A program made the position numbers and the translations under genes. A stretch of DNA of 64,000 nucleotides. Origin: JAEUNX01 sp034004685. GTDB lineage: Bacteria; Pseudomonadota; Gammaproteobacteria; Burkholderiales; Rhodocyclaceae. The notes under the pieces were generated by a model. That model searched no databases and was not told where the DNA came from. It saw nothing but the letters and a program-made list of their open reading frames with translations. The stretch covers positions 62,001 through 126,000 of the forward strand of contig JAVEWG010000003.1 in assembly GCA_034004685.1 (NCBI GenBank), read 5' to 3'. Positions within the stretch are counted from its first letter, which is position 1, and each line of letters opens with the position of its first letter. Below, piece after piece: positions 8,304 through 17,286 of the stretch.

Positions 8304-9112
8304 AAGCATGGATGCGCCGGGTGGGCGCAGCCCTCGCACTGGGCTTCGGGGTGGCGTGCCAGTCAGTCCAGACCACCGGAGCCGGGGTGGTGGGGGTGGA
8401 GCGTAGCCAGTCCATGCTGGTTTCCGCTGAATCGGTGGTGGACGCCTCCGCCAGGCAGTATCAGCAAATGCTGGAGCTTGCCCGCAGGAAAAACCTTCTT
8501 AATCGGGATGGGGCCCAGGTGGCGCGGGTGCGAGGGGTGGCTGATCGCCTGATTTCCCAGGTTCGGGTCTTCCGCCCGGATGCCATGAATTGGCGCTGGG
8601 AAGTGAATGTGCTGGACTCGGACCAGCTCAATGCCTGGTGCATGGCCGGCGGCAAGATCGTCGTCTACAGCGGGTTGCTGGACAAGCTCAAGCTGAGCGA
8701 TGACGAGTTGGCGGCGGTGATGGGCCACGAGATCGCCCATGCCCTGCGGGAGCATGCCCGGGAGCGGATTTCCCGGGCCATGGCTACCGGTATAGGGGTT
8801 TCCATCGTCGGGGCGGCCATCGGGGTCGGTGGCATGGGTCAGGATCTGATGGGCAAAGTGGCCGAAGTGACCTTCGAGCTGCCCAATTCGCGCCTCCACG
8901 AAACCGAGGCGGATCGCATGGGGGTGGAGCTGGCGGCCAGGGCAGGATTCGACCCTCGGGCAGCGGTCACCCTGTGGCAGAAACTCGCGGGGCTGGCGGG
9001 CGGGGCGCCACCCCAGTGGTTGTCTACCCACCCCAATCACGAATCCCGCCAGCAGGACCTGGCCCGCTACGCCGAGCGGGTGATGCCCCTCTACGAGGCC
9101 GCTCGCCCCTGA
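8300..9112 (+). CDS. M48-family zinc metallopeptidase, exported
   Basis: 270 aa from GTG 8300, which overlaps the MFS stop (GTGA) and is preceded by GGGAGG. An N-terminal hydrophobic stretch ends at GVACQS, a possible though atypical lipobox, so the protein is probably a periplasmic lipoprotein or secreted. The catalytic zinc motif HEIAH is at residues 143-147, and the third ligand is in HETEADRMG. This pattern matches the Loi/BepA/YcaL-type M48 peptidases that monitor outer-membrane assembly. No TPR domain is present, so it is YcaL/LoiP-like rather than BepA-like. ATG at 8312 is a less likely alternative start. Confidence 0.88.
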   Translation: MKAWMRRVGAALALGFGVACQSVQTTGAGVVGVERSQSMLVSAESVVDASARQYQQMLELARRKNLLNRDGAQVARVRGVADRLISQVRVFRPDAMNWRWEVNVLDSDQLNAWCMAGGKIVVYSGLLDKLKLSDDELAAVMGHEIAHALREHARERISRAMATGIGVSIVGAAIGVGGMGQDLMGKVAEVTFELPNSRLHETEADRMGVELAARAGFDPRAAVTLWQKLAGLAGGAPPQWLSTHPNHESRQQDLARYAERVMPLYEAARP

Positions 9113-9224
9113 AGTATGCAAGCGTTGTGGGCCCCCAGTGCAGGGGGCTTGGCACGGGTGTCGCGGCTATCCATCCCTTTCTTGCTGTGAAATAATCAAA
9201 AACTTGCCTTTCCGGAAGTTCAAG

Positions 9225-10634
9225 ATGCGAGCACAGACGCTTTACGAGAAGCTCTGGTCGAGCCATGTCGTGCACCAGGAGGAAGACGGCACGGCTTTGA
9301 TCTATATCGACCGTCACCTGGTCCATGAAGTGACCAGCCCTCAGGCCTTCGAGGGCCTCAAACTGGCCGGGCGCAAGCCTTGGCGGGTGAGTTCCATCGT
9401 CGCCACGGCCGACCACAACACCCCCACCGACCACTGGGACCTGGGGATTCAGGATCCGGTGTCCCGCCAGCAGGTGGAGACCCTGGACGCCAACCTGCGG
9501 GAAGTGGGCGCTCTGGCCTATTTTCCCTTCCGGGATCCGCGCCAGGGCATCGTGCATGTGATCGGTCCTGAAAACGGTGCCACCCTGCCGGGCATGACCG
9601 TAGTCTGCGGCGATTCCCATACCTCCACCCACGGGGCTTTTGCCTGCCTGGCCCATGGCATCGGCACCTCCGAGGTGGAGCACGTGATGGCCACCCAGTG
9701 CCTGCTCCAGAAGAAGTCCAGAACCATGCTGGTCCGGGTCGAGGGGCAACTGGGCCAGGGCGTTACCGCCAAGGACGTGGTGCTGGCCATCATTGGCCGT
9801 ATCGGCACCGCCGGCGGCACGGGCTATGCCATCGAATTCGCCGGCAGCGCCATCCGTTCCTTGTCCATGGAAGGGCGGATGACCATCTGCAATATGGCTA
9901 TCGAAGCCGGCGCCCGTGCGGGCCTGGTGGCCGTGGATGAAACCACCATTGATTACTTGAAGGATCGGCCCTTCGCCCCCAAGGGCGAAATGCGGGACTG
10001 GGCCGAAGCCTACTGGCGCACCCTGCGCTCCGACGAGGGGGCCCAGTTCGATGCGGTGGTGGAGTTGGACGCTGCCGCCATCCAACCCCAGGTGACCTGG
10101 GGCACTTCTCCGGAGATGGTCACCACCATTGACGGCGAAGTGCCTGATCCGGCGCAGGAAACGGATCCGGCGCGGCGGGAAGGGATGACCCGCGCCCTGC
10201 AATACATGGGGCTTGCGCCCCGCACGCCGATCAAGGCCATCCCGGTGGATCGGGTGTTCATCGGGTCATGCACCAATTCCCGCATCGAGGATCTGCGGGA
10301 AGCCGCCGCCGTGGCCCGGGGGCGTCGCAAGGCCGATAGTGTGAAGCAGGTGCTGGTGGTGCCGGGTTCCGGTCTGGTCAAGCGCCAGGCCGAGGCCGAG
10401 GGGCTGGACCGGATTTTCCTGGCCGCGGGTTTCGAGTGGCGGGAGCCGGGTTGTTCCATGTGCCTGGCCATGAATGCTGACCGCCTGGAGCCCGGGGAGC
10501 GCTGTGCTTCCACTTCCAACCGTAACTTCGAGGGTCGTCAGGGGGCTGGCGGCCGCACCCATCTGGTGAGCCCCGCCATGGCCGCCGCAGCGGCCATCGC
10601 CGGCTGCTTTACGGACGTGCGGGACTTGTCGTGA
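9225..10634 (+). CDS. leuC: 3-isopropylmalate dehydratase large subunit
   Basis: 469 aa. It isomerises 2-isopropylmalate to 3-isopropylmalate with LeuD in leucine biosynthesis. The [4Fe-4S] ligands are visible in GSCTNSR and in EPGCSMCLAMN, and the opening AQTLYEKLWSSHVV is the standard LeuC N-terminus. The start is ATG 9225, with GGAAG six bases upstream; the in-frame extension to 9138 has no such site. The 112-base gap before it presumably holds the leu promoter, and includes a short GCCCCC/GGGGGC hairpin at about 9141. It is followed by the entericidin-like gene and leuD. Confidence 0.97.
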   Translation: MRAQTLYEKLWSSHVVHQEEDGTALIYIDRHLVHEVTSPQAFEGLKLAGRKPWRVSSIVATADHNTPTDHWDLGIQDPVSRQQVETLDANLREVGALAYFPFRDPRQGIVHVIGPENGATLPGMTVVCGDSHTSTHGAFACLAHGIGTSEVEHVMATQCLLQKKSRTMLVRVEGQLGQGVTAKDVVLAIIGRIGTAGGTGYAIEFAGSAIRSLSMEGRMTICNMAIEAGARAGLVAVDETTIDYLKDRPFAPKGEMRDWAEAYWRTLRSDEGAQFDAVVELDAAAIQPQVTWGTSPEMVTTIDGEVPDPAQETDPARREGMTRALQYMGLAPRTPIKAIPVDRVFIGSCTNSRIEDLREAAAVARGRRKADSVKQVLVVPGSGLVKRQAEAEGLDRIFLAAGFEWREPGCSMCLAMNADRLEPGERCASTSNRNFEGRQGAGGRTHLVSPAMAAAAAIAGCFTDVRDLS

Positions 10635-10654
10635 TTTTTTCGAGGACTCATTCC

Positions 10655-10777
10655 ATGAAGTACATCGCGCTAATTGTGCTTGCCGCATCCACGTTCCTGG
10701 TTGGCTGCAACACCGTCCGTGGCATTGGCCAGGATATCGAGCGTGGCGGCGAAGCCATCCAGAGGACCACCAAGTAA
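10655..10777 (+). CDS. ecnA: Entericidin A/B-like small lipoprotein
   Basis: Only 40 aa. It starts MKYIALIVLAASTFLVGCNT: two charged/polar residues, a hydrophobic signal segment and a lipobox LVGC with Cys18 as the lipidated residue. The mature part, NTVRGIGQDIERGGEAIQR, is the entericidin signature. It sits between leuC and leuD, and its TAA overlaps the leuD ATG (TAATG), so it should be co-translated with the leucine operon. Entericidins are known in E. coli as an antidote/toxin lipoprotein pair linked to stationary-phase lysis; a single copy in leu is a recurrent betaproteobacterial arrangement. The symbol is by family similarity only. Confidence 0.88.
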   Translation: MKYIALIVLAASTFLVGCNTVRGIGQDIERGGEAIQRTTK

Positions 10778-11415
10778 TGAAAGCCTTCCAGACCCTCGAC
10801 GGCTTGGCGGTGCCACTGGACCGTACCAATGTGGATACGGACGCCATCATTCCCAAGCAGTTTCTCAAGTCCATCAAGCGCAGCGGCTTTGGACCGAATC
10901 TTTTCGATGAGTGGCGTTATCTGGACGTGGGCCAGCCCGGAGAGGATTGTTCCGGCAGGCCGAAGAAGCCGGATTTCGTCCTGAATCAGCCCCGCTACCA
11001 GGGTGCCCAGATCCTGCTCACCCGGGAAAACTTCGGCTGCGGCAGTTCCCGGGAGCACGCCCCCTGGGCCCTGGAGGATTATGGTATCCGGGTGCTGATC
11101 GGGCCGAGCTTCGCGGACATCTTCTTCAACAACTGCTTCAAGAACGGCCTGCTGCCCATTCGCCTACCGGCGGATGAGGTGGACGAGTTGTTCCGTCAGT
11201 GCCAGAGCACCGAAGGCTACCGGCTGAAAGTGGATCTGATGACCCAGACCGTCACCCGTCCGGATGGCAAGGTCCTCCCGTTCGAGGTGGATTCCTTCCG
11301 CAAGGAATGCCTGTTGAATGGCTGGGACGACATCGGCCTGACCCTGCGCCACGCCGACAAGATCCGGGAATTCGAAGCCCGGCGACGTATCGACCAGCCT
11401 TGGCTGTTTGCTTAA
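10777..11415 (+). CDS. leuD: 3-isopropylmalate dehydratase small subunit
   Basis: 212 aa, a normal length. It forms the swivel domain of isopropylmalate isomerase with LeuC. Recognisable features are PLDRTNVDTDAIIPKQFLK near the N-terminus and NFGCGSSREHAPWAL, the small-subunit substrate-binding loop. The ATG overlaps the stop codon of the small lipoprotein gene, which replaces the usual direct leuC-leuD junction. leuB follows after 18 bases. Confidence 0.97.
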   Translation: MKAFQTLDGLAVPLDRTNVDTDAIIPKQFLKSIKRSGFGPNLFDEWRYLDVGQPGEDCSGRPKKPDFVLNQPRYQGAQILLTRENFGCGSSREHAPWALEDYGIRVLIGPSFADIFFNNCFKNGLLPIRLPADEVDELFRQCQSTEGYRLKVDLMTQTVTRPDGKVLPFEVDSFRKECLLNGWDDIGLTLRHADKIREFEARRRIDQPWLFA

Positions 11416-11433
11416 CCGATCAAGAGACTCAAG

Positions 11434-12495
11434 ATGAAAATTTGCGTGCTTCCTGGCGATGGAATCGGCCCGGAGATCATGGCCGAGGCGGTGCGGGTGC
11501 TCCAGGCCCTGGCCGCCGATGGACTGAAGTTCGAGATGGAGCAGGCCCTTCTGGGGGGCTGTGCGGTGGATGCCACCGGCAATCCCTACCCCGAGGCCAC
11601 CCAGAAACTCGCCCGGGAGGCCGACGCGGTGCTGCTGGGGGCCGTGGGTGGCCCCAAGTGGGATGATCTGCCCCGGGACCAGCGCCCCGAGCGCGGTCTG
11701 CTGGGTATTCGCAAGGATCTGGAACTGTTCGCCAATCTGCGTCCGGCCATCCTTTACCCGGAACTGGCCAATGCCTCCAGCCTCAAGCCGGAGGTGGTGG
11801 CGGGCCTGGACATCCTGATCGTGCGGGAACTCACCGGCGATATCTACTTCGGCCAGCCCCGGGGGATCGAAATTCGCAATGGCGAGCGCTTTGGTTTCAA
11901 CACCATGCACTACACCGAATCGGAGATCCGCCGCATTCTCAAGGTGGCTTTCGAGGCCGCCCGGAAGCGCAACCGCAAGCTGTGCTCGGTGGACAAGATG
12001 AACGTGCTGGAAGCCACCCAGCTGTGGCGCGACGTGGCCAACGAGATGGCCCCGGAGTACCCGGATGTGGAGCTCACCCACATGCTGGTGGATAACGCCG
12101 CCATGCAACTGGTGCGGGCGCCCAAGCAGTTTGACGTGATGGTCACCGGCAACATGTTTGGCGACATCCTCTCCGACGAAGCCTCCATGCTCACCGGCTC
12201 CATTGGCATGCTGCCCTCCGCCTCCCTGGACGCGGACAACAAGGGGCTCTATGAGCCCTCCCATGGTTCCGCGCCGGACATCGCGGGCAAGGGGGTGGCC
12301 AATCCCCTGGCCACCATCCTCTCCGCCGCCATGATGCTGCGCTATACCTTCGGTCTTGAAGAGGCCGCCCGGCGCATCGAGGGCGCCGTCAAGAAAGTGC
12401 TGGCGGCGGGCCTGCGTACCGGTGACATCTTCGAGCCGGGTACCCGCAAGGTGGGAACCCGGGAGATGGGGGATGCGGTGATCGCCGCCCTGTAA
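11434..12495 (+). CDS. leuB: 3-isopropylmalate dehydrogenase
   Basis: 353 aa. It oxidises and decarboxylates 3-isopropylmalate to 2-oxoisocaproate using NAD. The N-terminal GDGIGPEIMAEAV and the metal/active-site stretch GNMFGDILSDEASMLTGSIG are classic, and GSAPDIAGKGVANP provides part of the NAD site. It is the last leucine gene here; leuA is not in the window. asd follows after about 60 bases in the same direction, a common betaproteobacterial arrangement. Confidence 0.97.
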   Translation: MKICVLPGDGIGPEIMAEAVRVLQALAADGLKFEMEQALLGGCAVDATGNPYPEATQKLAREADAVLLGAVGGPKWDDLPRDQRPERGLLGIRKDLELFANLRPAILYPELANASSLKPEVVAGLDILIVRELTGDIYFGQPRGIEIRNGERFGFNTMHYTESEIRRILKVAFEAARKRNRKLCSVDKMNVLEATQLWRDVANEMAPEYPDVELTHMLVDNAAMQLVRAPKQFDVMVTGNMFGDILSDEASMLTGSIGMLPSASLDADNKGLYEPSHGSAPDIAGKGVANPLATILSAAMMLRYTFGLEEAARRIEGAVKKVLAAGLRTGDIFEPGTRKVGTREMGDAVIAAL

Positions 12496-12554
12496 GGGCG
12501 GGGCCGGAGAGTCTTCGGCCGGGAATGGATTCAAATCGGAAAGAAGGAAAGATC

Positions 12555-13679
12555 ATGAAAAGAGTGGGTCTGGTGGGCTGGCGCGGGATGGTGGGGTCCG
12601 TGCTCATGCAGCGCATGCGCGAGGAAAACGACTTTGCCCAGATCGAGCCGGTGTTCTTCACCACCTCCAACCCCGGCGGCAAGGCACCTGACTTCGGCAA
12701 GGAAGCGCCGGCTCTGAAGGACGCCCGATCGGTGGATGAACTCAAGTCCATGGACATCATCCTCACCTGCCAGGGCGGCGATTACACCAACGAGATCTAC
12801 CCTAAGCTGCGGGCAGCCGGCTGGACCGGCCACTGGATCGATGCCGCCTCCGCCCTGCGGATGGATAAGAACGCGGTGATCATCCTCGACCCGGTGAACA
12901 TGCCGGTGATCAAGGATGCCCTGGCCAAGGGGGGGCGGGACTGGATCGGCGGCAATTGCACGGTGTCCCTGATGCTGATGGCCCTGGGCGGGCTGTTCCA
13001 GAACGACTTGGTGGAGTGGGCCACCTCCATGACCTACCAGGCCGCCTCCGGCGCTGGTGCCCAGAACATGCGGGAGTTGCTGTCCCAGATGGGTGAGTTG
13101 CACCGGGTGTCCAAGGAATTCCTGACGGATCCGGCCTCCGCCATCCTGGAGATCGACCGGGAAGTGGCCGGCATCATGCGGGACGAGAAATTCCCCGCCG
13201 CCAACTTCGGGGTGCCCCTGGCGGGCTCCCTGATTCCCTGGATCGACAAGGATCTGGGCAACGGCCAGAGCAAGGAAGAGTGGAAGGGTGCCGCCGAAAC
13301 CAACAAAATCCTGGGTCGGGGCGAGGGCTTCTCTTCATCCCCGATCCCCATCGACGGCCTGTGCGTGCGGATCGGCGCCATGCGCTGCCACAGCCAGGCA
13401 TTGACCATCAAGCTGCGCAAGGATGTGCCGCTGGATGAGATCAACGGCATGTTGGCCGCCGCTAACGACTGGGTGAAAGTGGTGCCGAACCAGCGGGACA
13501 TCACCATGAGGGAGCTCACTCCCACCTCCGTGACCGGAACCCTCGGTGTGCCGGTGGGGCGCTTGCGCAAGATGAGCATGGGCAGCGAATACCTGTCGGC
13601 ATTTACCGTCGGGGACCAGCTCCTATGGGGCGCCGCCGAGCCCTTGCGCCGGATGTTGCGCATCCTTCTGGAGCACTAG
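12555..13679 (+). CDS. asd: Aspartate-semialdehyde dehydrogenase
   Basis: 374 aa from ATG 12555, preceded by AAGGA; the in-frame ATG at 12525 lacks a site and adds ten unlikely residues. It reduces β-aspartyl phosphate to aspartate semialdehyde, the branch point to lysine/diaminopimelate, threonine and methionine. The NADP loop GLVGWRGMVGSVLM is at the N-terminus, and the catalytic Cys is in GGNCTVSLML. It is the Gram-negative ASADH type. A GGCGGCA/TGCCGCC hairpin at 13693-13708 follows the stop but lacks a T-run, so it is only a weak terminator candidate. Confidence 0.97.
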   Translation: MKRVGLVGWRGMVGSVLMQRMREENDFAQIEPVFFTTSNPGGKAPDFGKEAPALKDARSVDELKSMDIILTCQGGDYTNEIYPKLRAAGWTGHWIDAASALRMDKNAVIILDPVNMPVIKDALAKGGRDWIGGNCTVSLMLMALGGLFQNDLVEWATSMTYQAASGAGAQNMRELLSQMGELHRVSKEFLTDPASAILEIDREVAGIMRDEKFPAANFGVPLAGSLIPWIDKDLGNGQSKEEWKGAAETNKILGRGEGFSSSPIPIDGLCVRIGAMRCHSQALTIKLRKDVPLDEINGMLAAANDWVKVVPNQRDITMRELTPTSVTGTLGVPVGRLRKMSMGSEYLSAFTVGDQLLWGAAEPLRRMLRILLEH

Positions 13680-13828
13680 ACTCCTATTCCGGGGCGGCAG
13701 GTGCCGCCGCCCTGGTCATGCCCCTGTCTTGGCGCCGTCCTCCCCTGTTTGAACCCGCAGTGCCGATCCAGCCAGGAAAATCCTTTCAGAAAAAAGGATT
13801 AGCGCCGATAGTTCAAGCGAATGTTGCC

Positions 13829-13858
13829 TTGCGACTCCCTTGTCCGTGATGCTATTTT
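13829..13858 (+). promoter_or_regulatory. Candidate sigma-70 promoter of fimV
   Basis: TTGCGA (13829-13834) and TATTTT (13853-13858) are separated by 18 bases, and the fimV ATG follows 46 bases after the -10. Each hexamer matches consensus at four of six positions. The 225-base asd-fimV gap shows no other gene. Confidence 0.35.
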
Positions 13859-13904
13859 CGTCAAACCAATGGGCTAATGCCTGGGATGCGGAACTCATAA
13901 CGCC

Positions 13905-16619
13905 ATGAATAGACCACTAAAAGCTTCCCTGATTGCCGTCTCCATTGCTGCCCTGCCTTTTTCTGCAGGGGCTGCGGGGCTGGGTCGGCTCAATGTCATG
14001 AGTGCCCTGGGGCAACCCCTGCGGGCTGAGGTGGAGCTGACGGCCAGTCCGCAAGAGTTGCAAAGCCTGACCGCCCGCCTCGCTTCCCAGGAGGCCTTCC
14101 GGCAGGCCAACGTGGCCTATGCGCCCGTCCTCGCGGGAGTGAATCTGGCGGTGGAGCGGCGGGGTGGGCGCGTCTTCGTGCGCCTGAGCAGTGATCGACC
14201 GATCAACGCCCCCTTCATCGATCTGCTCATCGAGCTCGATTGGGGCGCGGGCCAGCTGGTGCGGGAATACACTTTCCTGCTGGACCCCCCTGAGACCATG
14301 GGTGCCAAGCCTGTGGCGGAGAGCGTGGTACCGGTGGCGGTGCCCGCGAGCCCGTCCCGCCCCCAGCCCCGTCAGCCAGTTGGCGGCGAGGCGGCGGACG
14401 GGGCGACCTACCAGGTCAAGCGTGGCGATACCCTGCGGGGCATTGCTGAAACAACCCGGGGCGAGGGGGTTTCTCTCGACCAGATGCTGGTGGCCCTGTT
14501 CCGGGGCAACAAGGGCGCTTTCGATGCCGACAACATCAATCGCCTCAAGGCCGGCAAGATCCTGACCATCCCGAGCGCAGCCGCCGCCCAGGCCATCGCT
14601 CCCGCTGAGGCCCGTCGGGAGGTGCAGGCCCATTCTTCCGACTTCCAGAGTTATCGCCAGGCCCTGGCGGGCTCCGTGGCTACCCGTCCGGCCGGCGAAG
14701 GGGTGGCTCGGCAGGAGAGCGCCGGCCGCATCACCCCCAAGGTGGCGGAGCCTGCCGCGCCGGCGACGCCCCAGGATCAGGTGAAGGTTTCCACCGGCGA
14801 GGCTGGCAAGGCCCCTGCCGGGAGCAAGTCCACGGCGGGCGATGCGACGGCCCGGCTGCAAGCCCTGGAGGAAGACATCGTCTCCCGGGACAAGGCCCTC
14901 AAGGAGGCCAACGCCCGCCTCTCGGAATTGGAGCAAAGCATCCAGGAACTCCAGAAGCTGATTGAGCTCAAGAGCCAGAGCATGGCCAAGGCGGAGCAGC
15001 AGGCAGGAAGCGCTACCCCAGCGGCACCCGTGGCGGAAGAACCCGCTGCGCCGGTGGCAGCCCCCGAGCCTGCCCCGGCTGCCAAGCCCCCCGCTCCCGC
15101 CAAGCCCGCGCCGGCTGCCTTGCCTAAGGAAGAGCCTGGTTTCCTGGCGAGCCTGCTGGCGGACCCCAAGATGTTGGCCGGCGGCGGCGGTGTGCTGGCC
15201 TTGTTGCTGGGCTATTTGGGCTATAAACGCCGTAAGGGCCGCCAGACGCCGGCCCCCGCCGCCGAACCGACCACACAGCCCTCGGCCGCCTCGTCCGGGA
15301 CTAATTCAGTATTTGGCGCGGCGGGCGGCCAGAGTGTGGATACCGGCAATAGCAGCATGCTGCAGACCGACTTCAGCCAATCCGGGCTGTCGGCCATCGA
15401 TGCCGATGAAGGGGTGGATCCAGTGGCCGAGGCGGACGTCTACATGGCCTATGGCCGGGATGCCCAGGCCGAGGAAATCCTCATCGATGCTCTGAAGGTG
15501 GACCCCCACCGGGGGGCAGTCTACGTCAAGCTGCTGGAGATCTACGCTCATCGCAAGAACCTCAAGCAATTTGAAAGTCTGGCCACTGACTTTTATGCAT
15601 TGACCGGCGGGCAGGGGCCGGACTGGGTGAAGGCTGCCGCCATCGGACGCAAGCTAGATCCCGACAACCCCCTTTACAACGAGCCGGGCGAGGCCGTCAT
15701 GGCCGTGCCGGAAGAGACCCCGACCCAGCTGCCGGGCCTGGCGGAAGAGGTGGTCGCGGTACCAGAACTGCCGGGCGAAGAAAAGTCGCCTCTGGAGCAA
15801 GTGGAACCTCCCGCCACCGAAACCCCTCCCCTGGAGTTCATCCAGGCCGAGACCTCGTCCCAGATGAAGGAAACCTGGGCCCTGCCGGGGGAGCTCAAGG
15901 AGTTTGCCGAGCCCCTTGAAGCCTCTGGGGGCCCGGAGCTGGATCAGGTGGGCGGGCTTGATTTCAACCTGGATCTGGATGAGCCGGCAGCCCCAGGGGC
16001 TGAACCCCTCCCCGTTGCCGAGGCGCCAGATGTGGGCGTGGGGGACCTGGAGTTCAGCCTGGATCTGGAACCCGAATCTACCGGATCGTCCGCACGGGAG
16101 GATGGGTCGGAGCAGGCCCTGGTGAGCACCCAGATCGACGGCGACAGTTTCCGTCTGGATCTGGATGGCGAACCGGTGGAGCCCGCAGCGGACTTCTCTT
16201 CCCTCGATGCGCCGGAGGTGGACCTGGCGGCCACCACTTTGGCGGACGCGGGTGGCGCGCTCCACGAAAGCCCTGAAGTTGACCTGGAACAGAGCAGCCT
16301 GGCGGCAGGTCTGCTGGATTTCGATTTTGATCTGGAGGCCGCGGAGCCGGCCCTGGGTGGGGCTGCGCCAGCTCCCCTGGATCTTTCGGAGATCGATTTG
16401 GAGCTGGATGGGACGGAAACCACTTTGGAGTCCGTCGGAGAGCCCTTGGAGGCGGCGCCGTCTGACAGCGAAGAGGCGGAAACCAAGCTCGAACTGGCCA
16501 AGGCCTACGAAGAGATGGGCGACCGGGATGGGGCGTGCGAGCTCCTGGAGGAAGTCCTCAAGGAAGGCTCCGCCAGCCAGCAAGAGAGCGCCCGCACCAT
16601 GCTAGCCCGTCTGAGCTGA
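13905..16619 (+). CDS. fimV: FimV-like pilus assembly / cell-pole hub protein
   Basis: 904 aa. A signal peptide ends near residue 23 (SAGAAG), followed by the FimV N-terminal domain beginning GLGRLNVMSALGQPLRAEVE. A LysM peptidoglycan-binding domain lies at about 166-215 (YQVKRGDTLRGIAE). Then come a coiled coil around 325-365 and a Pro/Ala-rich linker. One membrane segment lies near 423-440 (GGGVLALLLGYLGYK), and a long acidic cytoplasmic tail follows. The tail holds TPR-like helices and ends with the conserved C-terminal domain ETKLELAKAYEEMGDRDGA. In Pseudomonas, FimV localises type IV pilus and c-di-GMP/cAMP machinery to the pole; pilBCD are elsewhere in this window. A strong terminator follows. 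Confidence 0.92.
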   Translation: MNRPLKASLIAVSIAALPFSAGAAGLGRLNVMSALGQPLRAEVELTASPQELQSLTARLASQEAFRQANVAYAPVLAGVNLAVERRGGRVFVRLSSDRPINAPFIDLLIELDWGAGQLVREYTFLLDPPETMGAKPVAESVVPVAVPASPSRPQPRQPVGGEAADGATYQVKRGDTLRGIAETTRGEGVSLDQMLVALFRGNKGAFDADNINRLKAGKILTIPSAAAAQAIAPAEARREVQAHSSDFQSYRQALAGSVATRPAGEGVARQESAGRITPKVAEPAAPATPQDQVKVSTGEAGKAPAGSKSTAGDATARLQALEEDIVSRDKALKEANARLSELEQSIQELQKLIELKSQSMAKAEQQAGSATPAAPVAEEPAAPVAAPEPAPAAKPPAPAKPAPAALPKEEPGFLASLLADPKMLAGGGGVLALLLGYLGYKRRKGRQTPAPAAEPTTQPSAASSGTNSVFGAAGGQSVDTGNSSMLQTDFSQSGLSAIDADEGVDPVAEADVYMAYGRDAQAEEILIDALKVDPHRGAVYVKLLEIYAHRKNLKQFESLATDFYALTGGQGPDWVKAAAIGRKLDPDNPLYNEPGEAVMAVPEETPTQLPGLAEEVVAVPELPGEEKSPLEQVEPPATETPPLEFIQAETSSQMKETWALPGELKEFAEPLEASGGPELDQVGGLDFNLDLDEPAAPGAEPLPVAEAPDVGVGDLEFSLDLEPESTGSSAREDGSEQALVSTQIDGDSFRLDLDGEPVEPAADFSSLDAPEVDLAATTLADAGGALHESPEVDLEQSSLAAGLLDFDFDLEAAEPALGGAAPAPLDLSEIDLELDGTETTLESVGEPLEAAPSDSEEAETKLELAKAYEEMGDRDGACELLEEVLKEGSASQQESARTMLARLS

Positions 16620-16629
16620 AGGCTCTGAA

Positions 16630-16664
16630 CGGCCGCCCGCGCAGCTGTCGCGGGCGGCCGTTTT
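16630..16664 (+). terminator. Strong intrinsic terminator after fimV
   Basis: A perfect 12-bp stem, CGGCCGCCCGCG (16630-16641) with CGCGGGCGGCCG (16649-16660), a 7-base loop, and TTTT immediately after. It ends the asd/fimV region just before the next gene. Confidence 0.92.
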
Positions 16665-16677
16665 GCTTTCTGCGATC

Positions 16678-17286
16678 ATGCGGCTTGCCCCTATTCATCC
16701 CGGAGCGACCCTGCTGGCCTGGCTGGCGGTGGTGGTGCGCATCCAGTCTCTGGATGGCGGCTGGCTGGCCGCCGTGGTGGGGGCCGTCACCTTGGGGGCC
16801 GCCGCCGCCTGCTTCGGGGAATTGAGCCGGCTGGTCCGGCGGATTCGCTACTTGCTGCTGATCATCCTGATTCTCTTTGCCTGGCTCACCCCCGGGGATG
16901 CCTTGTTTGCGGCGTTTTCCTTCTGGAGCCCGACTCGGGAAGGCCTTCGTCTGGCTTTCGAGCACGGTTTGCGCCTGGTCGGCGTGGTGGCATTGGTGGC
17001 GCTTCTGCTGGGGCGGGGCGGTCGGGATTTCGTAGTGAGTGGCTTGTATGCCTTGCTGGGCCCCCTGGATCGACTGGGCGTGGCACGGGAGCGCCTGGCG
17101 GTGCGGCTGCTCCTGGTTCTGCGCTACGTGGAAGAGGCCCCCGCCGCCGGCAGCTGGCGGGATTGGCTCGTGCCCACTGCGATCGAGGAGGGGCTGGTCC
17201 TGCATGTGCGGTGCTGCCCTCTGGGCCTCCAGGACGCCGTGCTGTTGCTGGTGGGCGCGGCCATATTGGTGGAGGGAATGGTTTGA
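16678..17286 (+). CDS. CbiQ/EcfT-like integral membrane protein
   Basis: 202 aa from ATG 16678 (an in-frame TTG at 16663 lies inside the terminator tail). It has hydrophobic segments near residues 10-25, 28-45, 60-75 and 100-117. The layout, with a central amphipathic region rich in Arg and RLAVRLLLVLRYVEE, resembles the T component (EcfT/CbiQ) of energy-coupling-factor transporters. However, no ECF ATPase or substrate-binding subunit is adjacent, and I cannot confirm the Ala-Arg-Gly coupling motifs. The family call is tentative. Its stop overlaps the truA start, so it is translationally coupled to truA. Confidence 0.5.
   Translation: MRLAPIHPGATLLAWLAVVVRIQSLDGGWLAAVVGAVTLGAAAACFGELSRLVRRIRYLLLIILILFAWLTPGDALFAAFSFWSPTREGLRLAFEHGLRLVGVVALVALLLGRGGRDFVVSGLYALLGPLDRLGVARERLAVRLLLVLRYVEEAPAAGSWRDWLVPTAIEEGLVLHVRCCPLGLQDAVLLLVGAAILVEGMV
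17271..17276 (+). promoter_or_regulatory. Ribosome site setting the truA TTG start
   Basis: GGAGGG at 17271-17276, inside the end of the upstream gene, is spaced six bases from TTG at 17283. It supports an unusual TTG start for truA; no ATG or GTG is in frame nearby. Confidence 0.75.

Noticed and set aside
16663..17286. Frameshift suspected between the EcfT-like gene and truA because truA lacks an ATG.
   Set aside because: GGAGGG six bases before TTG 17283 and a normal TruA N-terminus show coupled overlapping genes instead.
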